From: Chrysomallon squamiferum | Taxonomy: Eukaryota; Mollusca; Gastropoda; Neomphalida; Peltospiridae | Assembly (NCBI GenBank): GCA_012295275.1 | Contig: CM022671.1 | Span: 18,494,956-18,558,955 of the forward strand | Length of the DNA stretch: 64,000 nucleotides | Direction of reading: 5' to 3' | Shown here: piece by piece, positions 24,301 through 61,230 of the stretch | Numbering within the stretch: position 1 is the stretch's first letter | Layout of the letters: every line of letters starts with the position of its first letter | Made by a program: the position numbers and the translations under genes | Notes under the pieces: generated by a model | Told to the model about the DNA's origin: nothing | The model's database searches: none | What the model saw: only the letters and a program-made list of their open reading frames with translations

Positions 24301-26419
24301 TAAACAACAGCAGGATATTTTATGATTATATCTCACCATAACAATAATAATCATTGGGTTTACTATTTATCACCAGTTAAGTTTTATTTTATTCTTGCTA
24401 TTGTAACTCATATTATGCAACATGACAACCACAAAATATCATTTTCTGCTATCTCATATTGCTAAACCACTTCTTTGATATAAAAACTGCCAAACTAAAT
24501 TATCCCATATTCAGGCTTGTTATATTTTATTATTTTAATCACAGAAACATTGCTACATCTGTCAAATTAATATTTTGCTGTATCCAGTTCTTCAAACACT
24601 TATATCTCAATAATAATAAATATATATATATATATTCAAGCTAAACTATTTTGCAAATAATAAGATTCAAATATACTGTTTATGTGTAAAGCAGAAACAG
24701 ATTGGAGGTGACCAACAAAAAAAACAAGATGTATACAAATGTACAGTGGAAAAGAAAAAATTTCAGATTGATTTTTAATTTTTCTATCTTTTTCATTCTG
24801 TTTTTAATATTAGTTTAGAATAATTTTTTTTTTTTTTTTGTCTAGAAATTGAAAATTCAGGTCAATATTTGAGATGTATGTGTATAATCTCAAATATCAG
24901 TAAAGCAATAAGGAACGGTATTTGTTATGTCTGACAGACCCCCAGTAACTACAGAATGTTGAGGACATTTTTATAGATACGACAAAAATGAAACACTGTA
25001 TGACTTTGTACAACAGTACTTATCATCTTGTTATGATAAAATGAAACACTGTATGACTTTGTATAGCAATGTATATCATCAATGTCTTGTTTGTGGTGTT
25101 TTTCTTAATGTATATCTTATACATACATGACTTTTTCTCTGTTTCTTTTATTGTTTTTGTTTTTGGTGTCTCTTGGGAGGTTTAGCATCATGTTACCTGG
25201 TTAACAAGCAGACTGCAGCAGTGGTTTTATTTAAAAGAATATCAATACCTGTAAAAATATTTAAAATTTTAATAATTATTTTCTACTTTTGGTCAATAAA
25301 ATTCATATCTAATTATTACTAGGCAGTTATTGTATTTATTAATCACTTTTGTGGTTGTAATAGATATGTTAATGTTTAGACGGATGTATGTTTCTGAATT
25401 TTTGTTTCAGAACAGCAGTACTGACCTAATTCCTGGGATTATTGCAAAATACATGGACAACCATGTTATGTGTAAATAATACTGTACAAAAATAGATGTA
25501 ATTTTAAAGCTATTTTTTTTTTTTTTTTTTTAATATCATGAATAAGAGATTATGGACTTTTTTTTTTTTTTACATACATTTTGAAAATGTAACTGCTGGA
25601 CAAAACCGGGTATTTTACAAATGATTCTGTCTTGAACTGTGCTGCACCCTGCTTGCTAATGAGGGTCTGATGTTTGTGTACAAATGAGAAGCAACGAACA
25701 TGTCCATAGACAAAATCTTAAGTAGGTAATAGGTACTTTAAATAGGTAGTTGGCCATCAATGTGTGTGTGACATGGGAAGTGGCCAAAGATACAATTCAT
25801 GGGTTGTTGAATTCTAACAGATAGAAAACATAATTTTACCATTTTATTTCTATGTAGTAAAAACATTTAAGCAGTGGAAACCAAAAAGTATTTTATAGAA
25901 AACATAATTTTGTCTCTGAGTTTCTGTACAGTAAAAGAGTATGCTGATGAAGGTGAGTGCTTTCTCAATCTCCTAACATTATATTTTAATGAAGTTAATA
26001 ATGGTTAATATGTCTTTTAAGTACTTTTTTAAATAATTTTTTTTTTAGTTAACATCAAAAGCTACTTCCCTTGTCACACTCAAAAGACTTTGTCAAAAAT
26101 ACTGATACTCATTATTTCCACATTTGTTACCATGGTTACACAAAGATAATACGTTAACACCATTGTTTGTACATAAGGATTTTTACAAATTGTTTTTTCT
26201 TATTTTTTTAAGAATTATTTTTGTTTTATTTTTATTATTATTATTATTATTATTATTTTTTTAACTGGCAGCATGAAGGTGATAATTAATCTGGATGTTT
26301 TGTCATATGAACAAGTTTGTCTTGCGATACAACATTCCTCAGGTTTTGTAGTCTAGCTTCATAGTTCACAGAAAAACAGGCAATTGAGACAGTCTGCAGC
26401 ATGCCGGCCTGCTTTACGT

Positions 26420-26910
26420 GTAACAGTCTTGTTGATTGGTCAGTGTCTTTTATTGACTTAGTAACCTTAATGCTGATTGGCCTTTGAATCTCTGAATAAC
26501 TCGTAACTGTATTAGACTGATCTCTGAATTTTGCAGATTTTTGTAACTTTGTTACATGTCTGATCATTTAAAATTCTGATTAATCTGTAATTAGTAGATT
26601 GGTCACAGAATTTTAATGATTTTTTTTTGTAACACTGTTGCTCAATGGTCAGGGAGATTCTTACTAATATGTAATACTGTTATGGATTGGTTAGTGAATT
26701 TTTAATGATTTTGTAACTTTGTTGCTTATTGGTCACTTATTCATTAATTTATAACATCTTTTATGATTGGTCATTTTGTTGCTAATTTTGTAGCTGATAT
26801 GTTAGTTAAATACGTTAAATAATGAGCAACACTGTTATTTATTGGTCAGTGATATTTACTGATTATAACATAACACTATTATTGTATGGTCAGTAAAATT
26901 CACCGAATTA
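26420..26910. repeat. degenerate ~41-bp tandem repeat with ATTGGTCA core
   Basis: The GATTGGTCA-like core recurs near 26434, 26475, 26515, 26558, 26597, 26643, 26685, 26727, 26765, 26839 and 26884. Units also share TTTTAATGATTTTGTAACTT. It accounts for a 93-codon minus-strand open frame. Confidence 0.85.
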
Positions 26911-27501
26911 ATCTGCAGCTGTTACAGATAGACAGGGAAGGTTACAGATTATTTTATAATCTTTTCACCATCAGATATCATTCATAATTACTACATAGTT
27001 TTAGTAACAAGTAATTTGATTGGTTGGTTGATTGTGCCATCGTCACTGATTGGCTGGCATGCTGGATGCAGTCTGGTTAGCTTTATAGATCTGGATCAAC
27101 ACTGCTAAATCATTCAAATATTACATTTCACATGCATTTAGTTTGCATAGGTCTTGCCAAAAGGAACACAGGGTTAAAACTAATTTTTGTTTTGGAAATA
27201 TGATCTGGTAGTTTGGTTAGAGATACATTTATCACAGTAAAAAATTATTGCAATGTTGTTGTCTGTTGTTCATAATGTATTCAAAATAACCAGTCCTATT
27301 GCTTTTTTTAATTTAAAACAACACATGTCCTTTTGTTTTAGAACTGGCCTTTTTGTAGTATTTTAAAATTTAATGGAAAAAGAAAATTAGCATGGTGATG
27401 TTTGAAAACTATATCATTGCTGAATACATTTTTTTTTTTTTTTTTAAACAATAGATTTTGTTTTCTGTACATTTTTTAATTTGTTGTATAAATTTAACAA
27501 T

Positions 27502-27507
27502 AATAAA
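27502..27507 (+). terminator. candidate poly(A) signal
   Basis: AATAAA preceded by two TGTA elements (tctgtacat, gttgtataa), the arrangement used by the CFIm/CPSF machinery. The location is about 9 kb after the musashi stop. Low specificity in AT-rich DNA. Confidence 0.25.
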
Positions 27508-27694
27508 GTGAATCTCATAGTTTACATTATGAATGGTTTGCCTGTTATGATTCGGATATTTACCTGTGTGTCATCAAATTTTATAAATTATATATTTTTA
27601 AGGAGGTAAAAATCTAAGCGATATAAAATTAAATTTTAAATTAAAAATCTGGACATATAAATGGAAATAAAATAAATGTTCTGCTTCAAACCCC

Positions 27695-27743
<49 letters not shown>
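27695..27743. repeat. (ATT)n microsatellite
   Basis: About 16 perfect ATT units. Confidence 0.95.
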
Positions 27744-27746
<3 letters not shown>

Positions 27747-29138
27747 AAATAAAGAAATAACATAATTCCTTGAAATCTTTTAAAACACACCACCAATAAA
27801 AATGCTCTTTCTTTGATCCACATAAATTACACGGGACTTTTTAAAAAAGAAATTAGAAAAATTATCATGATTATGCCTTCTCTAGCAATAATAATGTGTA
27901 ATGTTGAAATTAGTTTGAGCCTAGCTTGTGATCAGCACTTCATTTTATCCAGATTAACTGTATGAGGTTTAATGTCTCAAAAGAAAGTTTGTTGTAGCAA
28001 ATAAATAAAGTTATGTACAGTTATAATTTTTAATTTGTAAAATTGTTTTTTTTTAGTTGTTTTTTTTATGCAAAGTAGAAAATAAATTTGTCATGAGGTT
28101 TCATTCATTCATTTACTGTTAATTTATTTATCACTTATATATTTTTTTATAATTATTTACCTTTTTTTTTGTATATGCAAAATCTGTAGTGTAAATGAAA
28201 AATTAGTTATTATAATTACTTTATATATTTAAATGTTTAAAAGTAGAATGATTATGTAGAAATCCATACCTTTTTCTTACTAATTTATTTTAAAATAAAT
28301 CTTGATGTTGATTGTCAAGTTTGGGAAAAAGATTTCATGTTGTTACAGATATGTAAATTTCAGTTTAAAAAAAAAGGTTATATAATTTTTGGAAAAAGTG
28401 TTAAAAGAATATTTATTGCTAATAAAATTTAACAACTTACATAGGTGAAAGGGTTTTTATTTTGTTAGTTACAAGAAAGATAAGTTTTTGTTTTGATGGT
28501 AAATTAGGCTTACAATAAATTGCTACACTTTGAAAGGGAATCACAAAACTCGCCAGAAGTTATTCTTTTAATACTAGCAAGACGTCATATACAGATCATT
28601 TTGAGGGTAGAAAATGGCCCAATTCATAATTTTAGAATTATTAAAGATTTGAGTTTAGTAGAATATAATTTTAAAATACCTAACACACACACAAACACAT
28701 ACACACACCATTAATTAAAATTAAATAATTGTAATTTGAGAAATAAAAATGTGCTTCTTATTTTTTGTAGTTTTAGAACTGGGAAGCATGATTTTTTCTT
28801 TCTAAATTTAATTATTTTTTATTAGAAAAAATCTTTCAACAGCAAAATATATTTAGCAGAATTCTATTTACTTTAATTTTAAAAAAAATATATATATATT
28901 TCTGTAGATTTTAGATATTTATTTTTTATTTTTCTGAAATTACAAATTTAAAAAAATATAATAATGATAATAAAAAAGAACTGAAACCTCATGATAAATA
29001 AGTTGCAGATATTTTACATCAACTACACACTGGGAGGTGAATCTGTGTGCTGTGTGCCCAAACTGGAAAGAGTTTGGTCAAATCTTTTTAACTCACTCAC
29101 AATCAGCCATGTGCTTAATATTATAACGTCTACTGCAG

Positions 29139-29179
<41 letters not shown>

Positions 29180-29227
29180 TACAATTACTACTATTATCAT
29201 GACCTCTCTTTATTATTATTATTATTA
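29139..29227. repeat. (ATT)n microsatellite, interrupted
   Basis: ATT units at 29139-29178 and 29208-29227 with ACT units between. It gives rise to a spurious Tyr-rich frame. Confidence 0.9.
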
Positions 29228-30536
29228 AAATTAACTATTTAAACATCCTAAATATTACGCTGTATAACTTTTGATTCACCAAACTGCCTGTCTGAGCACA
29301 ACCACATCAATGGTTCATCTCCCACTAACTACGCATTCTTTTCTTTCCCCCCAGTGCTATCTACAATGTTAATGTGATCTGTCTACCTCTATGATGATGT
29401 TTGTACATTTTGAGCAATGTTGATGATGATGATGATGATGATAATATGCATAAACTCAACCTCTGTATATGTGGAAAGAATTTTAAAATGATAAAAATAA
29501 TGTCCATATCATAAATTGTAAAAAAAAAAAAAAATGTTTAATAAAATTATTATTATTATTTTTTTTTTTATAAAGATTAGTTTAGAAACATCTCTATGTT
29601 GTAAATTTGACACCAGTAGTGTTTGAATGTACACAGAAGTTTGTGGTGAAAAGATCACTGTGTTTAAAAATAGGAGAGCCATGTCTGTAGGGTGGGGCAA
29701 TTTGGTGGGTTTGAACATATCAACTCTTAAAAAATTTAGCATGCTTTTGGTCTTAACACCCCAGATGCAAAACAATCTCTTAATCTATACATAAATACAC
29801 GCAACATGGCATTCTAACTTTTGCAGGATAAAGCTGATATTTTAAGATGGTGCATGTGAAAAAAAGATCTATAGATGTTTCAAAGATCACCGATCTTAAG
29901 AGAAGGTAATTTCAAAAATACTTTAACAAAATTGTTATTTTAGTTAGTTTATCCACCAAAACCACAAACAGATTATCCACCCTACAGACATGTTTCTTCT
30001 CTAACAGGGTGGTGTGTTGTTACTTAGAAAATTCTGCCACATTTAGTACTAGATAGATCTTAGCAGTCAGAAGTCATGCCTATTTTTTTTTTTTTTAATT
30101 AAATATCATTAGTTGAAGATATTTTTTTTTATTATCTACTTTTGTTTTTGTACAAATTATATTTAAAATAAATAACATCACTGTTTTAGGAACTAGGGTA
30201 AAAAAAATGTAAAATAAATTTAAAAAAAAAAAAATTATAAATATCGGAAATGTGCCAAAGAACCATACAAACATTTATATATTTTTTTCTTATTAATTTT
30301 CTTATATATATTTTTTTCTTTTTTCCTATTTTTTTTTTTTTTCCATCGTGTATTTTAGCAATAGACAGACTAGAGAGAAGTTGTACATATTGTTTGGTCA
30401 CTTGGCCGTCCTGGACACCATGTTCTAATACTATCTTTATCCACATGGTGTTTGCTTTGTCAGGGGAGATAACTCTATCGAGGCATGCCTCATTTTCATG
30501 TTCTGTGGCTCATGTTTGTGCACTTTTTTTTCTTGA

Positions 30537-30542
30537 AATAAA
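30537..30542 (+). terminator. candidate distal poly(A) signal of musashi
   Basis: AATAAA in the context tcttgaaataaacaactgg, followed by T-rich sequence. It lies near the end of the T-biased zone and after a GC-richer block (30350-30520) that looks like transcribed unique sequence. It would give a 3' UTR of about 12 kb; this is inference. Confidence 0.3.
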
Positions 30543-30560
30543 CAACTGGTTGAATAATGA

Positions 30561-31285
30561 TTTGTTTAGTCTTTTATTTTAGTTCTAATTTAAAAATAAA
30601 ATTTTAAAAAATATTTATTTATTTATATATTTTTATATATATATATATTTTTTTTTTTTGTGTATGTGTGCAAGTCAGGATCTATCTGAGGACAGATGGT
30701 TTAATTTCAGTATCTGTGCTGCATTATCCTTTTTGTTAAAAAAAAGTTTTGTTGACTTTCATTGCTAACTTGCTTCTTTTTGCCACTCAGATAAAAATTG
30801 TGATTTTAAAACATTTTTGCAAATGTGAATGATAATCTTCAACAAATACTGAACCATCTAATATATAATTAATGTCAAGAGCTGCAGTATTTGACAACGC
30901 ATACTCTTCTTCATATAGAAAACTAAAATTGGTCACTTATATTATAACTTTACAGAAGGAATATGTTGTTTCTTCATAGTGGAGATATTAAAGCATAGAA
31001 CCAAGGGCCTAGTTTCAAAATCAAAATTCATTTCTTCTTTTTTTATTTTCATTCTTCTTTTTTCTTTCTTTTTTTTTGTTGCTAATAATCAATACAGTTA
31101 TCACAGATCTTAAATATAAATTATACTGAAAAGATGCAATAGAAACTGATTGGGTTGAAATTGATAAACTGTAAAAGAAGTTATAGCTAACCCAAGATTT
31201 AATAAGAATTATTATAGCAAAATCCAAAATGTCCACCATTGCCATTCATTACAGCAAGAATTGCAGCCAAGCATGATTCCAACAA
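30561..31285. other. convergent spacer between musashi and paxillin
   Basis: AT-rich sequence between candidate poly(A) sites of the two convergent genes. No gene or strong feature seen. Confidence 0.4.
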
Positions 31286-31291
31286 TTTATT
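31286..31291 (-). terminator. candidate distal poly(A) signal of paxillin
   Basis: TTTATT on the plus strand, reading AATAAA on the minus strand (gacaataaattg). It is about 4.5 kb after the paxillin stop and close to the point where the strand bias flips. Other AATAAA words lie in between, so the true end may be nearer. Confidence 0.25.
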
Positions 31292-33832
31292 GTCGTATAT
31301 TCACACTAAACAAAAGAATTAAAAAAGAAATTTAAAATTAATGTGACAAAATCTAATTTGGCTGCCAGATATAGCCTTAATCCAGTTTGAGCTTTGGATC
31401 TTGTTCTGTGCCAGTGATGAAACATGTAACAATCTACCACAAGACTACAGAACACTGACATTTTCAGGAAAATTTCACTTTTGTCATCTTGCCTTAATAA
31501 AGCGAGATAAACTGAATGAATGAATGAGGAAAAGAGGATAAATATAATAAAAGAATGAACAATTTCTGTAAAGTACTAAAGTTAGTAAAACCAAATAAAA
31601 AGTTTGTTTGCTCGAGTAACTTTAGCGATTGCCATGTTGCTCACGGTTTTAACTTGTGTTCATTTAATAAACAAATTCATCAAGTATCATCAACTTCTAC
31701 CAGTTAGTGTTTGCAGTGAAAGGTAATCCATGCAAAAAACAATTTATTGTATCAAAATGCCAAATTTGGCTTAAGCCTTTTAAAATCTAGAATTTAGAAT
31801 CAGTAATATTAACTTTTAGATGCTTATAAAAATTACTTGTCACAGCCATATTATTGGAAGTAGATTTTATTCTTTCAAACAAAATATTTATTTATTTATT
31901 TATTTATTTATTTTATTTTAATTAATTAATTAATTAATTATGTTTTTTATTTTATTTATTCATTTCTTTTTTTGTTTGGTTGTTTTGTTTTATTATTGTG
32001 TTTACTTTCTCAACTAAATAAAAGAACAATTTTTAATAAAAATAGAAACAGAATTTTACATCATGCATAAAATTGTTTATTTCTTTTCAACGTGCTAGTC
32101 ATAAAGTAAATTTAAGTGCAAAACTTTATACAATTTTAGTACAGGCACTTTGAAAATTCTACAATATTATTATAAAACATAAAATCTATTATTCAAATCA
32201 TAATTAAAGAAATTTACGAATGATACAAAAAAAAAAAACTAATTAAATAAATAAAAAAATAAAAAACAAACAAAAAACCCATCTATATTCTACTTAAAAA
32301 CATCACTTACAATAAAGGAAAAAATTGAAGAAAAAAAGTTCTAACATACGTACCACATTAAATTATAATAGTGTACACTTGTATTAACAAAATTTCAATA
32401 CATTTTTTTTTTCATAAAAAAAAAGATATTTATATTTATCTTTATCGAGGTAGAATTTTTATATTTCTGTAACTTATATTCATAAGAACATTAGACAAAA
32501 GAAATAATAATTTATAAGAAAAAAGATGGAAAAAATTTAAAAAGAAAATTCAAATCAAAATTAAAAAGCTTTCAATTAGAAAAGAAAAATTAAATTAGGT
32601 AAATATAGTTTGCAAATTACAAAAACATTTATTAAATTTTTATCTTTTTATACATGATTTTTTCCTGTGTAGGAATTAATAAAAATAATAATAATAATAA
32701 TAACAATTACTATCATTATCATTATTATTATTATTAATAAAAATGCTGTTTCTACAAAGTATGTTCATATAAAAGCATTATCCTAATTTTCAAAGATTTG
32801 AAAAAAATATAAAATGATAAAACAAATATATTTTCTACATGTGATAAAAAAAGAAAAAAAGAAGTCAAGTCATGTATCAACATTTAAACAATATCTCACC
32901 CTCATTTAAAAATGAAAAATTTTGAATTCTAGGGTTCCCAAACACACTGAAATCTGAAATTTATAGATAAATGTAATAATAACTGTTATTGAGCTGTGTT
33001 CCATGACAAACACTAATAATAATAATGAATATGATAATGATGATAATGATAATAAATAACTAAATAAATAAAAAATAAAAATAAATAATAATAATAATAA
33101 TAACAACAGCAGCAACAACAACAATACAGTCATGCATCACTTACTATCTGTCTGAAGAATTTATGTTTGCATATGTGTCCATCACCTACAGAAATACTAA
33201 CATAATATGAATACAGTCTATAATGTTGTGCTTGGACAGTGTCCAGTTCCATTAACGTCAAATTTCCAAGGACAAATCTAGGGTTTTAAGTGGTGCATGA
33301 CTGTAAAATTATAATAAATCTATCTACAAAGTTGATATTTAAAAAAAAAAAAAAAAAAAAAAATTGATATCTAAATGATTAAACTTGTAAATATATTTAG
33401 ATGTAACAAAACATTGTCTATGATTTACAAAACTCACAACATAAAAAGAACATATGATATGATTATAGTAACATTCATTAAACATCCATCTAATTAACTC
33501 TGTAGTTAATTAATATAAAGAATTTTTATCTTAAAATAAATAAATAAATAAATAAATTAATAAAAATATGAAGACAAAAGATAAAATGAAACTATTTTAT
33601 TGGCACTATTACATTGATAAAAACTGGATTTTTAAATTCCATTCTTTTTCTTCTTTATCAAATCAGTATTAAAGCATATATATATACATTTAAAAAAACA
33701 AAAAAACAAAAACAAACAAAAAACAAACAAAAAGGAAAAATAATACTAATAAATAAATAAATAGAAATTATTTATTATTAATTAATTTTTATTTTAATAA
33801 ATTGTAAAAAAAAAAATTAAAAAATTAATAAA

Positions 33833-33833
<1 letters not shown>

Positions 33834-33882
<49 letters not shown>
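33834..33882. repeat. (AAT)n microsatellite
   Basis: About 16 AAT units in the presumed paxillin 3' region. Confidence 0.95.
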
Positions 33883-33887
<5 letters not shown>

Positions 33888-34689
33888 TGTTTTAAAAAAA
33901 TATATATTCAAAAAATTACATTGTGTAAAACAAAATCTGACTTTACATCTCCCCAGGAGGGATAACTCCTTTTCACATCGACTGACAGAACAATCCTTAC
34001 ACCCAGCTCAGCCACTAAGTGGGTGCATTTATCACACATAATCTTAAAGGTTACAGACGATAATAAAGATTTATTTTACAAAATTATTATTATTTTTTTT
34101 ATTCTGTAGCTATAATATTCAGTCTGTGAGCACTCACAAATTATTTTATTTTATGTGATAAATAATAATAAAAAAAATCTACTTATATATATATATATAT
34201 ATATAAAACTTTCAGAGAAGTCTTTTAAAAGTATCACCAAAAATATTATATTAATATATAATTTTTAAAATATATAAATATAGCAGAAGCAGAGTAAATG
34301 TTTATAAATAAGCTAAAGCAGAGAATTAAGTAGAACATAAAAATGAAGTAAAAAAAGTCCGAAGATGTATTTATTTTGTTTTTACTGTTTTTAAAAAAGT
34401 TAAATAACTGTGACTTTATAACATGAGAAAATTATTGCAGTCTGTAAAGGTTTTTTTTTTTTCTTTACATTTAAATTTTTATGAAGAAACATGATAGAAG
34501 AAGGGACCAGAATTTCAATGATTTTCGTTGTTAACAAATATCTGTAGCAAAAAATATAGGTTTTTAAATAAAATTTGATAACTTTATTTTAGAAATTTAC
34601 AAAGGCCTATAATGTCAAAATATTTAAGTTAATACAAGAAATATAGGTTCAAAGTGTCACAGCTCTAAATGTTGAGTTACCAAATAATG

Positions 34690-34980
34690 GCTTACTGTTT
34701 CAATTTGATTTTATGTAATTTTAAAATGTAAAGTTCGACTTGTAACACAGAGACCTATACTTTCTTTATAAAGAATTTTTACTTTGTCATACATACCCAT
34801 ACTTTCAGAATATAGAATTTTGACTGAAGTCAGACCAATATTTCCATTAAATAGAATTTTGACTGATGTCAGACCAATATTTCCATTAAACTGAATTTTG
34901 ACTTGACATATATAGACCTGTATTTTGCAATATAGAATTTTGACTTATGAAACATGTATTTTCGTTTAAGAAATATAATA
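34690..34980. repeat. degenerate ~47-bp tandem repeat in paxillin 3' region
   Basis: Units share ATAGAATTTTGACT plus CAGACCAATATTTCCATTAA or related sequence. Two copies near 34810-34900 are almost identical. Confidence 0.8.
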
Positions 34981-35069
34981 TATTTTTAGCTGCACTAAAT
35001 TCACAGAAGAAATTTTAGAAATTAAAGATGGAAGACAATGTATAAATCTTTAGTAAGTAGTAATGTAAT

Positions 35070-35765
35070 CAGAGTGACATTAAGTGAAGTGTTGATATTA
35101 AGTGAAAACTTGATGTCAAGTCTTTCCATGGTATCAATTTAATTGATATTCTGACATGACTGATGAGGTGGACATAATGTTAAGTGGGTAACTGGACATC
35201 AACCTAAAATGTCAAGTGAACTGCTTGACATCAAGAAAACATCTTCACATAAGCTAAAATCTTGATATCAAAACAACATCTTGATGTTAAGTAAACATCA
35301 GTTGAATAGCTTGAAATGGAGCAAAACATCTTAATAGCATTCAAATAACTTGACATCAGTTTAAAAATTAACATCAGCTGAATGTTGAAATACACTAGAC
35401 ATTTTAACATCAACCAGAGAGGTTGACATCAACCAAACAGATGGACTTTGAAAGCTTGACATCAACCATGACATATCAACATCAAGTAAAACATTTTAAC
35501 ATTAACTCAACAATTTGACTTCAAATACTTGACATCCTTTGAAAAATTTAACATCAGCAGAATACGAGGCTCTCAACCAAACATTTTAATATAAAGTAAT
35601 AAAAAAAAAAAAAAATTATGTTGACATCAAGTATAAAACAATGGCATCGGCCAAAGATTTGACATCAAGTAGAAACATCTTTACATCAACCGAAACATTT
35701 TAATATAAAGTAAAACATGTTGACATCAATCAAACAGCCAGACATCAAGTAAAACATGGTTGACA

Positions 35766-35790
<25 letters not shown>
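35070..35790. repeat. TTGACATCAA-type minisatellite spanning the paxillin stop codon
   Basis: More than twenty units of the type TTGACATCAACCAAACAT or TTGACATCAAGTAAAACAT, spaced roughly 18-30 bp. The last units cover the final paxillin codons and stop (35766-35790). Confidence 0.85.
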
Positions 35791-60061
<24,271 letters not shown>

Positions 60062-60400
60062 TAAGTTGAACAAACTTCAGAAACTTCCTGCGGATACAAT
60101 TCCTCGTTACCGGGGAGTTTGGGATAGGCCTATCTGACTGGTACAGCTCTTCGAGGGGAATCAGATGTCAACAGAGAATGAGAACAGCACTTCCGAAAGT
60201 TTGTCGTTCAGTCATAATACACGGGAGCGTTATCAATTTGATTGCATTTATAAAGTGCGAAATATTATTCGTTTTAACTTGACATTTTTCGCCATTGAAT
60301 TTATTAGTTGTGTTTAATTCCTCCGTATTTTTAGAAGCACCGCAATAATAGTTTTGTTCTCAGTAAACCGCCATTAAATAAAGAGCACCTACGACTTCAA
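60062..60400 (-). promoter_or_regulatory. presumed paxillin promoter and 5' UTR
   Basis: Sequence just upstream of the first coding exon is richer in CpG than the surroundings. It contains an ETS-type site CGGAAGTG on the minus strand (60195-60188) and a CCGCCAT (YY1-like) word near 60369. No TATA box was assigned. The extent is inferred. Confidence 0.45.
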
Positions 60401-60521
60401 CTAAGTATATACTGTGTAACATTTAACATTTCATTGGAAACAACTGTCCAAACCTCGTGTACAAATATTTATATTACTTTATGTTATTTACTGTAATTTC
60501 ATTTTTTTTTATTATCTTCAG

Positions 60522-60528
<7 letters not shown>

Positions 60529-60581
<53 letters not shown>
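60529..60581. repeat. (ATT)n microsatellite
   Basis: About 17 ATT units upstream of paxillin. Confidence 0.95.
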
Positions 60582-61059
60582 TTAACGTTATTGATATTGA
60601 TACAATTTTACATTTCCTTCGTGTACCTTTTTAAATTATAATTTTACTTTTAAAACCGACTTTCTTTCAACAATTCATCTGTTTCAACAAATTATTTGAG
60701 AATTTAAATAGTCATAATCAGGAATGACTAAATGTTATTTTTGTATTTATCAAGTTATTACAATACTTATAATTCGAATAAAAATATTTTCCTCTTTATT
60801 CACTGGTTTCATATAAATAATTTAAAAAAAAAATCAAAGATGAAAACACTGTCATACAGAATTTCCTTTTAACTTTGGCGGTTTGAGATTGTTTCTGATT
60901 CAGTAGTTTGTTTCTATAATGTTTCTGTAATAGACAAGTACTGCATCTGTTTTTCATAACACTTCTTTCACATGCTATAATCACGCCCGAGAGAAGAGAA
61001 ACTAGCCATCTTTCATTAAGGGGAGATAACTTTCGTCTTAAACAATGTTATTATTCTGT

Positions 61060-61230
61060 ACAGAATAATTTCTATTAATAACTTAAACCTAAGATCAGTT
61101 TTCATCTATCCTGTTGTGTTATTCAGTATATGATAATTTCTATTAATCACATAAAACCTAGATCAGTTTTCTTCTATTCTGTTGTGTTATTCAGTAGATA
61201 GTAATTTCTATTAATAACTTAAAATCTCAA
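61060..61230. repeat. 68-bp tandem repeat, about 2.5 copies
   Basis: Units start with ATAATTTCTATTAAT at 61065 and 61133 and with GTAATTTCTATTAAT at 61201. They share GATCAGTTTTC and CTGTTGTGTTATTCAGTA. Confidence 0.9.

Larger units (their letters stand above)
18511..30560 (+). other. presumed musashi 3' UTR and downstream region (about 12 kb)
   Basis: No further gene was recognised. The T-rich strand bias typical of the musashi introns continues to about 30.6 kb, so transcription may extend this far (inference). Notable contents are a UGCAUG cluster at 18675-18701, a GT/TA tract at 18906-18980, degenerate tandem repeats at 20728-21030, 23700-24300 and 26420-26910, candidate alternative terminal exons at 21087 and 25411, and candidate poly(A) signals near 18847, 27502 and 30537. 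Confidence 0.5.
31292..35765 (-). other. presumed paxillin 3' UTR and downstream region
   Basis: A-rich on the plus strand, that is T-rich in the paxillin sense. It contains AAAT and TAAT tracts (31890-31940), AAT runs (33078-33101, 33834-33882), a ~47-bp degenerate tandem repeat (34690-34980) and a TTGACATCAA-type minisatellite (about 35070-35790) that reaches into the last coding exon. No other gene recognised. Confidence 0.5.

Noticed and set aside
26126-26139. GTTACCATGGTTAC as a second X-box
   Set aside because: One key position differs from the consensus and there is no supporting GC island.
26286-26567. 93-codon minus-strand frame without low complexity
   Set aside because: It lies in the degenerate 41-bp tandem repeat, whose units repeat out of frame; no domain or start context supports it.
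23700-26910. Evenly spaced ~40-bp repeats resembling a CRISPR-like layout
   Set aside because: Units are contiguous and diverged, with no conserved repeat alternating with unique spacers, and the DNA is eukaryotic.
29281-30180. GC-richer stretches between converging genes as possible exons
   Set aside because: No open frame with matching splice sites on either strand.
18511-30560. Pumilio (UGUANAUA), AU-rich and Musashi-type motifs in the presumed 3' UTR
   Set aside because: Many matches exist, but such words are expected by chance in sequence this AT-rich.
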